DNA of 64,000 nucleotides from positions 295,720 to 359,719 of the forward strand of contig NZ_WARX01000014.1 of assembly GCF_009720385.1 (NCBI RefSeq). Direction: 5' to 3'. Within the stretch, counting starts at the first letter, position 1; each line of letters starts with the position of its first letter. This DNA is from Catellatospora vulcania. Lineage in GTDB: Bacteria > Actinomycetota > Actinomycetes > Mycobacteriales > Micromonosporaceae. The notes below the pieces were generated by a model. The model searched no databases and was not told the origin of the DNA. It was given only the letters and a program-made list of their open reading frames with translations. The position numbers and the translations under genes are program-made. Shown here piece after piece: positions 20,165 to 28,026 of this stretch.

Positions 20165-20683
20165 ATGGATCGCGACCTCGTGCCCGCGCCGACGCGGCAG
20201 GAGGCCACCGAGTCCGATCTCGCCGCGGTCCGGGCCCAGCTCGGCCGGCCCACGCGCGGCACCCGGGCGGTGGCGCACCGCTGCCCGTGCGGCAAGCCCG
20301 ACGTGGTGGAGACGGTGCCCCGGCTGCCCGACGGCACTCCCTTCCCGACGCTGTTCTACCTGACCTGCCCGCGGGCCACCGCGGAGTGCAGCCGGCTGGA
20401 GTCGGCCGGGCTGATGAAGGAGATGAACGAGCAGCTGCGCACCGACCCGGAGCTGCGCGCGGCGTACCTGAAGGCGCACGAGGACTACCTGACCCGCCGC
20501 GAGGCGATCGGGCACGTGCCGGAGATCGAGAACGTCTCCGCGGGCGGCATGCCCGACCGCGTGAAGTGCCTGCACGTGCACCTGGGCCACGCGCTGGCCG
20601 CGGGTCCCGGCGTCAACCCGTTCGGCGACGAGGTCGTCGCGCTGGTCGAGCCGTGGTGGACGGCGGGTTCCTGCGTTGAGTGA
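20165..20683 (+). CDS. DUF501 family protein
   Basis: 172 aa. The ATG follows AGGAG by 6 nt and lies 8 bp after divIC. DUF501 hallmarks: RCPCGKPDVVET, FPTLFYLTCPRATAECSRLES, and the C-terminal VKCLHVHLGHALAAGPGVNPFGDEV. The conserved Cys and His residues suggest metal binding, but no activity is established for the family. It is cotranscribed with divIC, and its end overlaps the next gene by 8 nt. Confidence 0.93.
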   Translation: MDRDLVPAPTRQEATESDLAAVRAQLGRPTRGTRAVAHRCPCGKPDVVETVPRLPDGTPFPTLFYLTCPRATAECSRLESAGLMKEMNEQLRTDPELRAAYLKAHEDYLTRREAIGHVPEIENVSAGGMPDRVKCLHVHLGHALAAGPGVNPFGDEVVALVEPWWTAGSCVE

Positions 20684-21179
20684 GCTGACCGTACGCAAGG
20701 CGCGCACCGCCGACGTGCGTGGCATCCGCCGGCTGATCGACACCTACAGCGGCGAGCGCCGCCTGCTGAGCAAGGCCACCGTCGCGATATACGAGGACGT
20801 GCCGGAGTTCCGGGTGGCCGTCGACGACGACGGCGCGGTCGCCGGCTGCGGTGCGCTGCACGTGCTGTGGGAGGACCTCGCCGAGATCCGCACCGTGGCC
20901 GTGGACGCGACCTGGCGCGGCCGCCGCGTCGGCCACCAGATCGTCGAAGCCCTCCTCGACGACGCCCGCGAGCTCGGGGTGCGCCGCGTCTTCGTGCTCA
21001 CCTTCGAGACCCGCTTCTTCGCCTCCTTCGGCTTCACCGAGATCGACGGCGCCCCCGTCCCCCCACCCGTCTACGAGCAGCTGCTGCGCTCCTACGACGA
21101 GGGCGTGGCCGAATTCCTCGGCCTCGAACGCGTCAAACCCAACACTCTCGGCAACACCCGCATGCTCCTCCACCTCTGA
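20676..21179 (+). CDS. argA: Amino-acid N-acetyltransferase (ArgA-type N-acetylglutamate synthase, GNAT)
   Basis: 167 aa, from a TTG that overlaps the DUF501 gene by 8 nt. The protein is a lone GNAT domain: VRKARTADVRGIRRLIDTYS, CGALHVLWEDLAEIRTVAVD, the acetyl-CoA loop RGRRVGHQIV, FVLTFETRFFASFGFTEIDG, and the end VKPNTLGNTRMLLHL. This closely resembles the short single-domain ArgA described for mycobacteria as I recall it (GALHVLW, EIRTVAVD and the LGN-RMLL tail). It should make N-acetylglutamate, the first step of arginine synthesis. Linkage to DUF501 implies co-translation. No arginine genes are nearby. Confidence 0.83.
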   Translation: MSELTVRKARTADVRGIRRLIDTYSGERRLLSKATVAIYEDVPEFRVAVDDDGAVAGCGALHVLWEDLAEIRTVAVDATWRGRRVGHQIVEALLDDARELGVRRVFVLTFETRFFASFGFTEIDGAPVPPPVYEQLLRSYDEGVAEFLGLERVKPNTLGNTRMLLHL

Positions 21180-21185
21180 AAGCCC

Positions 21186-21245
21186 CGAGCGAAGGAAGAG
21201 CGCCTTCCCATCGTTCTCCGTGGAGGAAGGGCGCCTTCTTGACGC
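21186..21245. repeat. Family-C GGCGCC hairpin element, copy 1
   Basis: Two segments, gaaggaagagcgccttcc (21191-21208) and ggaagggcgccttctt, form an imperfect stem around a 12-15 nt centre. The same design with better arms is at 36413-36461. It is probably the terminator of the eno-argA group and lies just upstream of the ppx -10 box. Confidence 0.75.
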
Positions 21246-21248
21246 CTG

Positions 21249-21254
21249 TAGGGT
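21249..21254 (+). promoter_or_regulatory. -10 box of leaderless ppx
   Basis: TAGGGT ends 6 nt before the GTG at 21261. Confidence 0.65.
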
Positions 21255-21260
21255 GGTGAC

Positions 21261-22160
21261 GTGGGAGATGCCGTCGCCGCGATCGACTGTGGCACCAACT
21301 CGATCCGTCTGCTGATCACCGACGGCGGCCGGGACGTCGAGCGCCTGATGCGCATCGTGCGCCTGGGCGCGGGGGTGGACCGCACCGGCCGCCTCGACCC
21401 GGGCGCGATCGAGCGCACCCGCGTCGCGTTGGCGGAATACCGCACGCTCATCGAGTCGCACGGGGTGAGCCGCATCCGTATGGTCGCCACCAGCGCCACC
21501 CGCGACGCGGCCAACGCGGCGGACTTCCACGACATGGTGCACGCCACGCTGGGGCAGCCCGCCGAGGTCATCACCGGCACCGAGGAGGCGGCGCTGTCCT
21601 TCGGCGGCGCCGTGACCGGGCTGGACGGCAGCGGGCCCTATCTGGTGGTGGACATCGGTGGCGGCTCGACCGAGTTCGTCCGGGGCCGGCGCGCCGTGGA
21701 CAGCGCGATCAGCATGGACATCGGCTGCGTACGCATGACCGAGCGCCACCTGCCCGCCGACCCGCCCACGGCCGAGCAGCTCGACGCGGCGACCCGCGAC
21801 ATCGACATGGCGGTCGCCGAGGCCCTGGCGCACGTAGGCACCGACCCGGCCACCCTGGTCGGGGTCGCGGGCACGGTCACCACGCTGGCCGGCATCGCGC
21901 TGGGCCTGGACCACTACGACCCCGCCCGGATCCACCACTCGGTGCTGCCCGCCGTGTCGGTCGAGCGGCTCGCCGCGGAGCTGTCCGCGATGGACCACGA
22001 CACGCGGGCGGCGATCCCGGTGATGCACCCCGGCCGGGTGGACGTGATCATCGCCGGTGCGCTGATCCTGCGGGAGATCATGCGGCAGACCGGGTTCACC
22101 GAGATCGTCGTCTCCGAACACGACATCCTCGACGGCATCGCCGCCTCGATCCAGCACTGA
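21261..22160 (+). CDS. ppx: Exopolyphosphatase/guanosine pentaphosphatase (Ppx/GppA)
   Basis: 299 aa, the short actinobacterial form with only the ASKHA ATPase-fold domains. Phosphate loops: AAIDCGTNSIRLLI at residues 6-19 and VVDIGGGSTEFVRG in the middle. Also present are MVATSATRDAAN, ITGTEEAALSF with the likely catalytic Glu, and VGVAGTVTTLAG. It hydrolyses polyphosphate termini and/or pppGpp in the cytosol. The HD domain of longer Ppx proteins is absent, as is normal for this class. The start is supported by the leaderless TAGGGT spacing. Confidence 0.92.
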   Translation: MGDAVAAIDCGTNSIRLLITDGGRDVERLMRIVRLGAGVDRTGRLDPGAIERTRVALAEYRTLIESHGVSRIRMVATSATRDAANAADFHDMVHATLGQPAEVITGTEEAALSFGGAVTGLDGSGPYLVVDIGGGSTEFVRGRRAVDSAISMDIGCVRMTERHLPADPPTAEQLDAATRDIDMAVAEALAHVGTDPATLVGVAGTVTTLAGIALGLDHYDPARIHHSVLPAVSVERLAAELSAMDHDTRAAIPVMHPGRVDVIIAGALILREIMRQTGFTEIVVSEHDILDGIAASIQH

Positions 22161-22182
22161 CCAGCACCTTCCACGCCACGTG

Positions 22183-22206
22183 GTAGTACGCTGCTTGTGG
22201 TACTAC
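22183..22206. promoter_or_regulatory. Probable PadR operator
   Basis: Inverted repeat GTAGTAC (22183-22189) and GTACTAC (22200-22206), centres 17 bp apart. It lies just upstream of the padR -10 box, the expected position for autoregulation. Confidence 0.6.
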
Positions 22207-22217
22207 GCATCACACAC

Positions 22218-22223
22218 TACTGT
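22218..22223 (+). promoter_or_regulatory. -10 box of leaderless padR
   Basis: TACTGT ends 7 nt before the GTG at 22231. It also argues against the longer reading from 22180. Confidence 0.55.
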
Positions 22224-22230
22224 GCTGAGC

Positions 22231-22554
22231 GTGGATACCACCCAACTGCTCAAGGGGGTGCTCGACCTGGCCGTGCTCGCCGTGCTGCGCGACGACGACG
22301 GCTACGGGTACGACATCCTCCGCCGGCTGCGTACCGCCGGGCTGACCGAGATCGGCGACGCCTCGGTCTACGGCACCCTGCGCCGGCTGTTCGCGGCCGG
22401 CTATCTCACCACCTACGTGGTGCCCTCCGAGGAGGGCCCGCACCGCAAGTACTACGCGCTCAACCCGGCCGGCCGCACCCAGCTCAAACAGGGCGGCGAC
22501 GTGTGGCGCGAGTTCGCCTCCACGATGAACACCCTGCTGAGGGAGCCCGCATGA
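22231..22554 (+). CDS. PadR family transcriptional regulator
   Basis: 107 aa from a GTG at 22231, beginning VDTTQLLKGVLDLAVL. It is a winged-helix PadR of the short (s2) class: YGYDILRRLRTAGL, the recognition region GDASVYGTLRRLFAAGYLTT, the wing VPSEEGPHRKYYALN, and a short C-terminal dimerisation helix. An inverted repeat GTAGTAC/GTACTAC upstream suggests autorepression. The stop overlaps (ATGA) the mini-ORF cassette that leads to a HAAS-domain membrane protein. PadR-HAAS pairs are a known arrangement in which the HAAS protein is thought to act with the regulator; the ligand is unknown. Confidence 0.92.
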   Translation: MDTTQLLKGVLDLAVLAVLRDDDGYGYDILRRLRTAGLTEIGDASVYGTLRRLFAAGYLTTYVVPSEEGPHRKYYALNPAGRTQLKQGGDVWREFASTMNTLLREPA

Positions 22555-22622
22555 GCGAGCACTGCGAGCGAATCATGAGTCTTCGAGATGCCGTCGACGA
22601 GCGCAGCGAGGAGAAGGCATGA
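22551..22622 (+). CDS. Mini-ORF coupling cassette, copy 2 (23 aa)
   Basis: It starts MSEHCERI and ends DERSEEKA. ATGA overlaps occur at both ends: with the padR stop at 22551-22554 and with the ATG of the next gene at 22619-22622. The gcgaggagaaggc coding the tail supplies GAGGAG 6 nt before the next start. This copy is one of the two closest to the family consensus. Confidence 0.6.
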   Translation: MSEHCERIMSLRDAVDERSEEKA

Positions 22623-23650
22623 ACGTCGAGATCGCACAGTATGCGGCGCAGGTCGGCGCGGCCCTGTCCGACCTGCCGGAGCAGGCGCGCGACGACCTGC
22701 TCGAAGACCTGCCCGCGCACCTGGCCGAGGTGGCGGCGGAGATCGAGGCCGAGGGCGGCGGTGCGACGCTGGCCGAGCGGCTCGGGCCGCCCAGCGCGTA
22801 CGCCGCAGAGCTGCGCGCCACGCTGGGCCACCCGGGACGGCCCGGTCGGGCGGGGGTCTGGGTGGGGCGGGCCGTCTCGCGCGCACAGGTGCGCTGGAAC
22901 GGGCTCGACCGCCGGCTCGGCCCGGTCATCGGGTACGAGCGGCTCGGTGAGTTCCTGGCGCTGCTGCGCCCGGCCTGGTGGGTGGTGCGTGGCTGGCTGG
23001 TCGCGATGCTGGTGGCGCAGCTGTGGCGCGACGGCGACGGGCTCGGCCTGCTGCCGCGCTTCGAGGGCAGCACCGTGCTCGGCATGATGGTGCTGATCGC
23101 CTTCGTGGTCGGCTCGATCTGGCTCGGCAGGCGCACCGCGGCCGCCCCGCCGACCCGCCGCCGGGAACGGGTGGCGCTGCGCGCGGCGACGGCGGTGGTG
23201 GTGGTGTTCGGCCTGGGGCTGTGGGCCGCGGCCGACGACCGGCTGATGGGCCCGTTCTGGCAGGATCCCTCGGCGGCGTCCTGGGCGCCCGACCCGTATC
23301 AGCAGGTCAACGACGTCTTCGTGCTGGGCCCGGACGGGCAGATCATCGAGGGTGCGCGCCTGGTCGACCAGGACGGCAGCCCGGTCGTGCTGGGTTACTG
23401 CGCGCAGCGTTTCGGTTGGGAGGGTCCCGGCGGGGGCGGCCGGGGCTGGGAGTGGCGGGTCGTGTACCCGTCCTGTCCCGACCTCAGCGCGCCGCAGCTG
23501 CCCTGGGTCGCCGCCTCCCCGGGTCCGCTGCCGTGGCAGACGCCGACCGGACCGTCGCCGTCACCGTCGACATCGGGCTCACCGTCACCGGGCGTCGCGG
23601 CCGCGACCCCGTCGGCCACGCCCACGCCGAAGCCGAGTCCCGCGTCCTGA
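22619..23650 (+). CDS. HAAS-domain membrane protein
   Basis: 343 aa. Residues about 1-70 form a HAAS (DUF1700-like) helical domain: AALSDLPEQARDDLLEDLPAHLAEVAAE, then LAERLGPPSAYAAELRATL. Three hydrophobic segments follow at about 122-140, 152-170 and 188-205. Next comes an extracytoplasmic domain with DDRLMGPFWQD, DVFVLGPDGQIIEG and two Cys (YCAQRF, YPSCPD). A Ser/Pro/Thr-rich tail covers about 295-343. The cytoplasmic HAAS domain probably communicates with the co-encoded PadR. The start overlaps the mini-ORF stop. Confidence 0.85.
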   Translation: MNVEIAQYAAQVGAALSDLPEQARDDLLEDLPAHLAEVAAEIEAEGGGATLAERLGPPSAYAAELRATLGHPGRPGRAGVWVGRAVSRAQVRWNGLDRRLGPVIGYERLGEFLALLRPAWWVVRGWLVAMLVAQLWRDGDGLGLLPRFEGSTVLGMMVLIAFVVGSIWLGRRTAAAPPTRRRERVALRAATAVVVVFGLGLWAAADDRLMGPFWQDPSAASWAPDPYQQVNDVFVLGPDGQIIEGARLVDQDGSPVVLGYCAQRFGWEGPGGGGRGWEWRVVYPSCPDLSAPQLPWVAASPGPLPWQTPTGPSPSPSTSGSPSPGVAAATPSATPTPKPSPAS

Positions 23651-23837
23651 CCGCAGGACGGCAGACGAACGGCCAGGGGTGGTCCGCACCGCGTGCCCCG
23701 CGCGGTCCGGATCGCCCCTGCGGCAGTGGCTCCGGCGAAGTTGCCACAACCGCATGGCGGCTCGGCGACGGGTCAGCGAACAGCGGGCGGCTCCGGCACA
23801 ATGACCAGCCACCACCCCTCGATCGCGAAGGTCCTCC

Positions 23838-24284
23838 ATGTACCAGCAGCCCGGTCCGCAGGCGCCGATCTCCTACTACGGGGTTCCGGCGGAGCCGCCC
23901 CGGAAGACCGGAAAGATCATCGCGATCGTCGTCGCGGCGGTGGTGCTGTTGTGCTGCTGCGGAGGCGGTCTCGTGCTCGCTCTGCGGCCGGATTCCGTCG
24001 CCGGCTTCTTCAAGGGCCTGGTCGACGCCGTCAACAGCGATGTGAGCAATGCGGAGGTCGGCGACTGCGTCAACGACGCCACGAACGTGGATGACGTCAA
24101 GATTGTGGACTGCGCCTCGGCCGACGCGGCCCGCAGGGTCGCCGGTGTGCTGGAGAACCAGACCGAGGCCCAGTACCACGCGGACGGTATGTGTGACGAG
24201 TTCCCCGCGACGGAGTACGTGATCTGGATTGGCCGCGGGGGTGGCCGGGGCGCCGTGTGGTGCCTGGAGCCGATCAAGAAATAG
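23838..24284 (+). CDS. LppU/SCO3897-like membrane-anchored protein, paralogue 1
   Basis: 148 aa. A short Pro-rich cytoplasmic head (MYQQPGPQAPISYYG) is followed by one membrane span at about 27-48 containing three adjacent Cys (LLCCCGGG). The extracellular domain carries the family pattern GDCVNDATNVDDVKIVDC, DAARRVAGVLENQTEA, MCDEFPATEYVIW, VWCLEPIKK: four Cys in conserved places, presumably two disulfides. The function is unknown in the family. A second, clearly related gene follows at 24521. No catalytic residues are visible. Confidence 0.85.
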   Translation: MYQQPGPQAPISYYGVPAEPPRKTGKIIAIVVAAVVLLCCCGGGLVLALRPDSVAGFFKGLVDAVNSDVSNAEVGDCVNDATNVDDVKIVDCASADAARRVAGVLENQTEAQYHADGMCDEFPATEYVIWIGRGGGRGAVWCLEPIKK

Positions 24285-24520
24285 CGCCCGGTGTGCCAGA
24301 CTGCCGCCTGCATCAGTCGCTGAACGGACGAGGTCGGCCGCGCTGAAGCGGCGGTGCCGCCGAACCGTCCGGACGGCATGCCTGGAGCTGTTCGTCAACC
24401 GGGTCGCGAAGATTCTCAGCGAACGCTAAGGTGACGCGGTCTCCGTGACGGTACGTGAGACGTCACGCCCCCGCCGCGACTCGTTCCGGACGAGGGCACC
24501 CCTCGGAAGGAAAGAACCAC

Positions 24521-24916
24521 ATGAGCGAGCAGGTAACCCCCGCGGTCCAGGAGACCCCGGAGCCGTCGAAGGCGAAGTCCGCCGCGGCCGGCGCCGGCAA
24601 GAAGATCCTGGGCTACGTGGTGGCCGCCGCTGTCGTCTTCGGCGGCTACACGGCGTACAACTACCTCACCGGTGACATCACGATCGCCAAGGCCGGCGAC
24701 TGCGTCAACAACGCCACGGACGTCGATGACGTCAAGGTCGTGGACTGCACCTCCGCCGACGCGGCCCGCAAGGTCGCCGGTGTGCTGGAGAACAAGACCC
24801 AGGCCGACTACGACCGTGACGGCATCTGCGACGCGTTCCCGACCACCGAGTACATCATCTTCGTCGGCAAGACCAACAACGGTGACATCTGGTGCCTCGA
24901 GCCCCTCAAGAAGTGA
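24521..24916 (+). CDS. LppU/SCO3897-like membrane-anchored protein, paralogue 2
   Basis: 131 aa from an ATG with GGAAGGAAAG upstream. The N-terminus is Glu/Pro/Lys/Ala-rich, with a single membrane span around 39-55 (ILGYVVAAAVVFGGYTAY). The external domain matches the preceding gene nearly residue for residue: GDCVNNATDVDDVKVVDC, DAARKVAGVLENKTQA, ICDAFPTTEYIIF, IWCLEPLKK. Only the anchors differ. A local tandem duplication followed by anchor divergence is the simple explanation. It ends before a strong nested hairpin. Confidence 0.85.
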   Translation: MSEQVTPAVQETPEPSKAKSAAAGAGKKILGYVVAAAVVFGGYTAYNYLTGDITIAKAGDCVNNATDVDDVKVVDCTSADAARKVAGVLENKTQADYDRDGICDAFPTTEYIIFVGKTNNGDIWCLEPLKK

Positions 24917-24966
24917 CCTGGTTCACCGTGATGCGAGGCTGACTCGCGCCCGGTATACCACCTTCG

Positions 24967-25017
24967 CGGCGGCGTGGTGAGTTACGACCATAAGTCGTAA
25001 CTTTCGCCACGCCGCCG
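24967..25017 (+). terminator. Nested two-stem terminator after the LppU-like pair
   Basis: Outer arms cggcggcgtgg (24967-24977) with ccacgccgccg (25007-25017), and inner arms agttacgac (24980-24988) with gtcgtaact (24994-25002), all perfect. The inner A/T-rich tip looks like a small operator but is explained by the stem. Confidence 0.85.
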
Positions 25018-25111
25018 TCGTCTTCCCCGGTACCGTCCGGTGTGGTTGGCTACCCGGAACGCCACGACTGTGCGACCAGCCAATGACGACTGACCGTCAG
25101 GAGGACGACCG

Positions 25112-25792
25112 ATGGGTGAAATGGTGGATTACCCCAGTAACGGGGGTGCCAGCGAGGGCTACCTCGCGCTGCCCAAGAGTGGCAGCGGACCTGCGGTCAT
25201 CGTGATCCAGGAATGGTGGGGACTGGTCCCGCACATCATCTCGCTGGCCGACCGGTTCGCCGATGCCGGGTTCGTGGCGCTCGCGCCCGACCTGTACCAC
25301 GGCGCGCACACCACCGAGCCCGACGAGGCCGGCAAGCTGATGATGGGCCTGGCCATGGACCAGGCGGCGAAGGACATCGCGGGTGCCGCGAGATACCTGG
25401 CCGGAAGGCCGGAGACCACCGGTGGCGTGGGGGCTGTCGGCTTCTGCATGGGCGGCAGCCTGGCACTGTGGTCCGCCACGGTCAGCGAGGAGATCACGGC
25501 GGCGGTCGGCTTCTACCCGGCGCTGCCGTGGGAGCGCATGGCCCCGCAGTGGTCGAACTACCAGGGCAAGACCGCGATGATCCATTGCAGCGAGGAGGAC
25601 GGCACCTCCGCCGCCCCCGGCATCAAGACCGCCCGGGTCGCCATCGAGGAGGCCGGCGGCACCTGCATCGTGCACGACTACCCCGGCACCCACCACGCGT
25701 TCGTCAACGACGACCGGCCCGAGGTGTACAACGCCTCGGCGGCGGCCAGCGCCTGGGCGCGGACGGTGGAGCTGCTGCGCACCAGGCTGTGA
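25112..25792 (+). CDS. Dienelactone hydrolase family protein
   Basis: 226 aa alpha/beta hydrolase. The ATG has GGAGGACG upstream. Family triad: Cys112 in GFCMGG, Asp163 in CSEEDG and His195 in GTHHAFVN. The QEWWG Glu34 is the residue that controls the Cys nucleophile in dienelactone hydrolases. It is cytoplasmic, with no signal. It probably opens lactone or ester bonds; no aromatic pathway genes are adjacent, so the substrate is open. Its stop overlaps the start of a uracil-DNA glycosylase gene (GTGA). Confidence 0.92.
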   Translation: MGEMVDYPSNGGASEGYLALPKSGSGPAVIVIQEWWGLVPHIISLADRFADAGFVALAPDLYHGAHTTEPDEAGKLMMGLAMDQAAKDIAGAARYLAGRPETTGGVGAVGFCMGGSLALWSATVSEEITAAVGFYPALPWERMAPQWSNYQGKTAMIHCSEEDGTSAAPGIKTARVAIEEAGGTCIVHDYPGTHHAFVNDDRPEVYNASAAASAWARTVELLRTRL

Positions 25793-26565
25793 CCTCGGCC
25801 GAGGGCTCGTCCCGGCGGCCCGCCGGGACGGCCCGTGGACCGTCCTCGGGCGCGGCCGAGCTGGCCGCGCTCGACGAGGAGATCTCCCGCTGCCGCCGGT
25901 GCCCCCGGCTGGTGGCCTGGCGGGAGGAGGTCGCCGCGACCAAGCGGGCGGCATTCCGGGACGAGGTGTACTGGGGCCGGCCGGTCCCGGGCTTCGGCCC
26001 CGCGGACGCGCCCATCATGATCCTCGGGCTGGCCCCGGCGGCGCACGGCGGCAACCGCACCGGGCGCATCTTCACCGGTGACCGCAGCGGCGACGTGCTG
26101 TTCGCGGCGCTGCACCGGGCGGGCCTGGCCAACCAGCCCACCAGCGTGTCCCGCGACGACGGGCTGGCGCTGACCGGTGTCCGGATCGCCGCCGCGGTGC
26201 GCTGCGCGCCCCCGGACAACAAGCCGACGCCGGTCGAGCGCGACACCTGCGCGCCCTGGCTGCACCGCGAGGTCACGCTGCTGCGGCCAACCCTGCGGGT
26301 GGTGATCGCGCTCGGCGCGTTCGCGTGGGCGGCGTGGTGGCCTACGCTGTCCACGGTGTACGGCGTCAAGCCGCCGGTGCCGCGTCCGAAGTTCGGGCAC
26401 GGGGCAGTCTTCCTCCCGGAGGGCGGTTCCGGCAGTCCGGAGCGGGGACCGGCGCTGCTCGGCTCGTACCACGTCAGCCAGCAGAACACCTTTACCGGGC
26501 GACTCACACCCGCCATGCTGGACGACGTGCTGAGCCAGGCCCGGCACCTGGCCGGTCTCGACTGA
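25789..26565 (+). CDS. Family 5 (UdgB-type) uracil-DNA glycosylase
   Basis: 258 aa. The GTG overlaps the dienelactone hydrolase stop. Four Cys placed for an Fe-S cluster (Cys35, Cys38, Cys139, Cys154: [20 protein letters not shown]) are typical of thermophile/actinobacterial UDGs. Motif A is [14 protein letters not shown] (residues 80-93), lacking the polar Asp of family 4 (GEAPG), which places it in family 5. Motif B is [12 protein letters not shown]. It removes uracil, hypoxanthine or xanthine from DNA. Co-translation with the hydrolase is probably only organisational. Confidence 0.9.
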   Translation: MTSAEGSSRRPAGTARGPSSGAAELAALDEEISRCRRCPRLVAWREEVAATKRAAFRDEVYWGRPVPGFGPADAPIMILGLAPAAHGGNRTGRIFTGDRSGDVLFAALHRAGLANQPTSVSRDDGLALTGVRIAAAVRCAPPDNKPTPVERDTCAPWLHREVTLLRPTLRVVIALGAFAWAAWWPTLSTVYGVKPPVPRPKFGHGAVFLPEGGSGSPERGPALLGSYHVSQQNTFTGRLTPAMLDDVLSQARHLAGLD

Positions 26566-26633
26566 GTCGACCTCGACGACGTCGGGCCGCCGACCTGGCG
26601 CCGGTGTGGAAGCGATATTCGGAGCGGGGATCC

Positions 26634-27341
26634 ATGGGAGCGTTGCGTCGCTGGTGGCCGTTGCTGGCCGTGGCCGCGCTGCTGATGCTCGCGGCCGCGA
26701 CGGCCTCGGTCTCGGTGCTGCCGATCGGCCGGGCCGCGCCGGAGCAGTCCGCGTCGCCGAATCCGACCCCGACGGCCTCGGCCTCGCCGACCCCGCGGTC
26801 GTCCCCGTCGCCCTCGGCCGCGCCGGAGGAGGCCGCCGACGCCGGCTGGCTGGGCGCGGTGGGGCTGGGCGCGCTGCTGCTCATCGGGGCGGCCGTGCTG
26901 GTCGTGCTGCTCAAGGCAGCCGCGAAGTCGACCACGAAGTTCCGCCGCCGGGCCATCCGGGAGAAGCCGCCGACACGCCTCGCGCAGCTCACCGACGAGG
27001 AGGAGGTCGTCGCGGCGCTGGACGCGGGCCTGCTCGACCTCGACGACGACGCCGCCGATCCGCGTACCGCGGTCATCGCCTGCTGGGTGCGCCTGGAGCA
27101 GGCCGCCGCCGCGGCGGGCGTGCCGCGCCTGCCCGACGACACCGCCACCGACCTGGTCGTACGCATGCTGCACCGCCGCAGCCTCGACGCCGGGGTGCTC
27201 AACGGCTTCGCCGACGTGTACCGCCGCGCCCGCTACGCCACCCACCGCGTCGACGACGACATGCGTCTGCAGGCCCGCGCCTCCCTGCACCGCCTGCGCG
27301 ACGAGCTGACCGCCGGCACCCGCACCGAGGCGACGGCATGA
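26634..27341 (+). CDS. DUF4129 domain membrane protein
   Basis: 235 aa from an ATG with GGAG 9 nt upstream. Membrane span 1 lies at about 8-25, a Ser/Pro/Thr linker at about 34-65, and membrane span 2 at about 73-95. A cytoplasmic DUF4129 domain follows (AVIACWVRLEQAAAAAGVPRLPDDTATDLVV, YRRARYATHRV). DUF4129 proteins accompany MoxR ATPases and DUF58 proteins, often with a transglutaminase, which is lacking here. First gene of a five-gene coupled operon. The stop overlaps a mini-ORF cassette. Confidence 0.88.
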   Translation: MGALRRWWPLLAVAALLMLAAATASVSVLPIGRAAPEQSASPNPTPTASASPTPRSSPSPSAAPEEAADAGWLGAVGLGALLLIGAAVLVVLLKAAAKSTTKFRRRAIREKPPTRLAQLTDEEEVVAALDAGLLDLDDDAADPRTAVIACWVRLEQAAAAAGVPRLPDDTATDLVVRMLHRRSLDAGVLNGFADVYRRARYATHRVDDDMRLQARASLHRLRDELTAGTRTEATA

Positions 27342-27412
27342 ACGGGCGCAGCGCGGGAATCATGTCGGCGGGTCGTCGTGGCTGTTACGGGCGCAGCGAG
27401 GAGCAGGCATGA
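27338..27412 (+). CDS. Mini-ORF coupling cassette, copy 3 (24 aa)
   Basis: It starts MNGRSAGI and ends GRSEEQA. ATGA overlaps at both ends (27338-27341 and 27409-27412). The N-terminal half is diverged from the other copies, but the position of Ile-Met after codon 7 and the SEE tail with its GAGGAG site are retained. This suggests selection on the RNA/coupling function more than on the peptide. Confidence 0.55.
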   Translation: MNGRSAGIMSAGRRGCYGRSEEQA

Positions 27413-28026
27413 GTCGGCACCAGGAACATGACGACTTCGTGGACGGCGACGTCGACGACGGCGCGACCCTCGGCGACCTGCTCGGCGGGTTCAGCCGGCC
27501 GGAGGGCCCGGTCGCGGTCCGCCCGCCGCGGCCGAAGGCGACCCGCTGGCTGAGCCTGCTCGGGTTCGCCATCGCCTGGACCGCCGCCGGCTGGATCACG
27601 CTCCAGGTGCTCAGCCTGAGCATGCCGTTGCCGCTGCTGTTCGCCGTGGCGCTGACCGTGTGCGGGGTGTGGCGGATGGCGCGCTCGCTCAAGGCCCCGC
27701 TGCCCCCGCGCCGGGCCGGCCGGGCCGTCGCGGACGACCAGTCCGAGGTCACCGACGGGCTGCGGCTGGCGGTCGCCCGCTGGGAGACCATCCTGGAGTG
27801 GAGCCACACCGACGCGGCCCGCTTCCAGCGCCGGGTGCAGCCGCGCCTGGCCGAGGTCGTGGACGAGCGGCTGCGCCAGCGCCACGGTGTGAACCGCGCG
27901 ACCGAGCCGGAACGCGCGCGTAGGCTGCTCGGTGATCCGCTCTGGACGCTCCTCACGGTGCCGGCCAAGCGCCCGCCCAGCACCCGCGAACTCGATGTGA
28001 TCGTCAATGCCTTGGAGAAACTGTGA
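27409..28026 (+). CDS. Membrane protein of the MoxR/DUF58 operon, unknown function
   Basis: 205 aa. An acidic N-terminus (QEHDDFVDGDVDDG) is followed by two membrane spans at about 46-63 and 68-86. A cytoplasmic helical region then contains VARWETILEWSHTDAARFQRRVQPRLAEVVDERLRQRHG, rich in Arg and Glu, and a C-terminal VIVNALEKL. I recognise no named domain. Its start overlaps the mini-ORF and its stop overlaps moxR (GTGA), so it is made together with both. It probably assists the MoxR/DUF58 complex. Confidence 0.82.
   Translation: MSRHQEHDDFVDGDVDDGATLGDLLGGFSRPEGPVAVRPPRPKATRWLSLLGFAIAWTAAGWITLQVLSLSMPLPLLFAVALTVCGVWRMARSLKAPLPPRRAGRAVADDQSEVTDGLRLAVARWETILEWSHTDAARFQRRVQPRLAEVVDERLRQRHGVNRATEPERARRLLGDPLWTLLTVPAKRPPSTRELDVIVNALEKL

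Noticed and set aside
22180..22230. N-terminal extension of PadR from 22180
   Set aside because: It would translate the operator and -10 box; the PadR fold begins at VDTTQLLKG.
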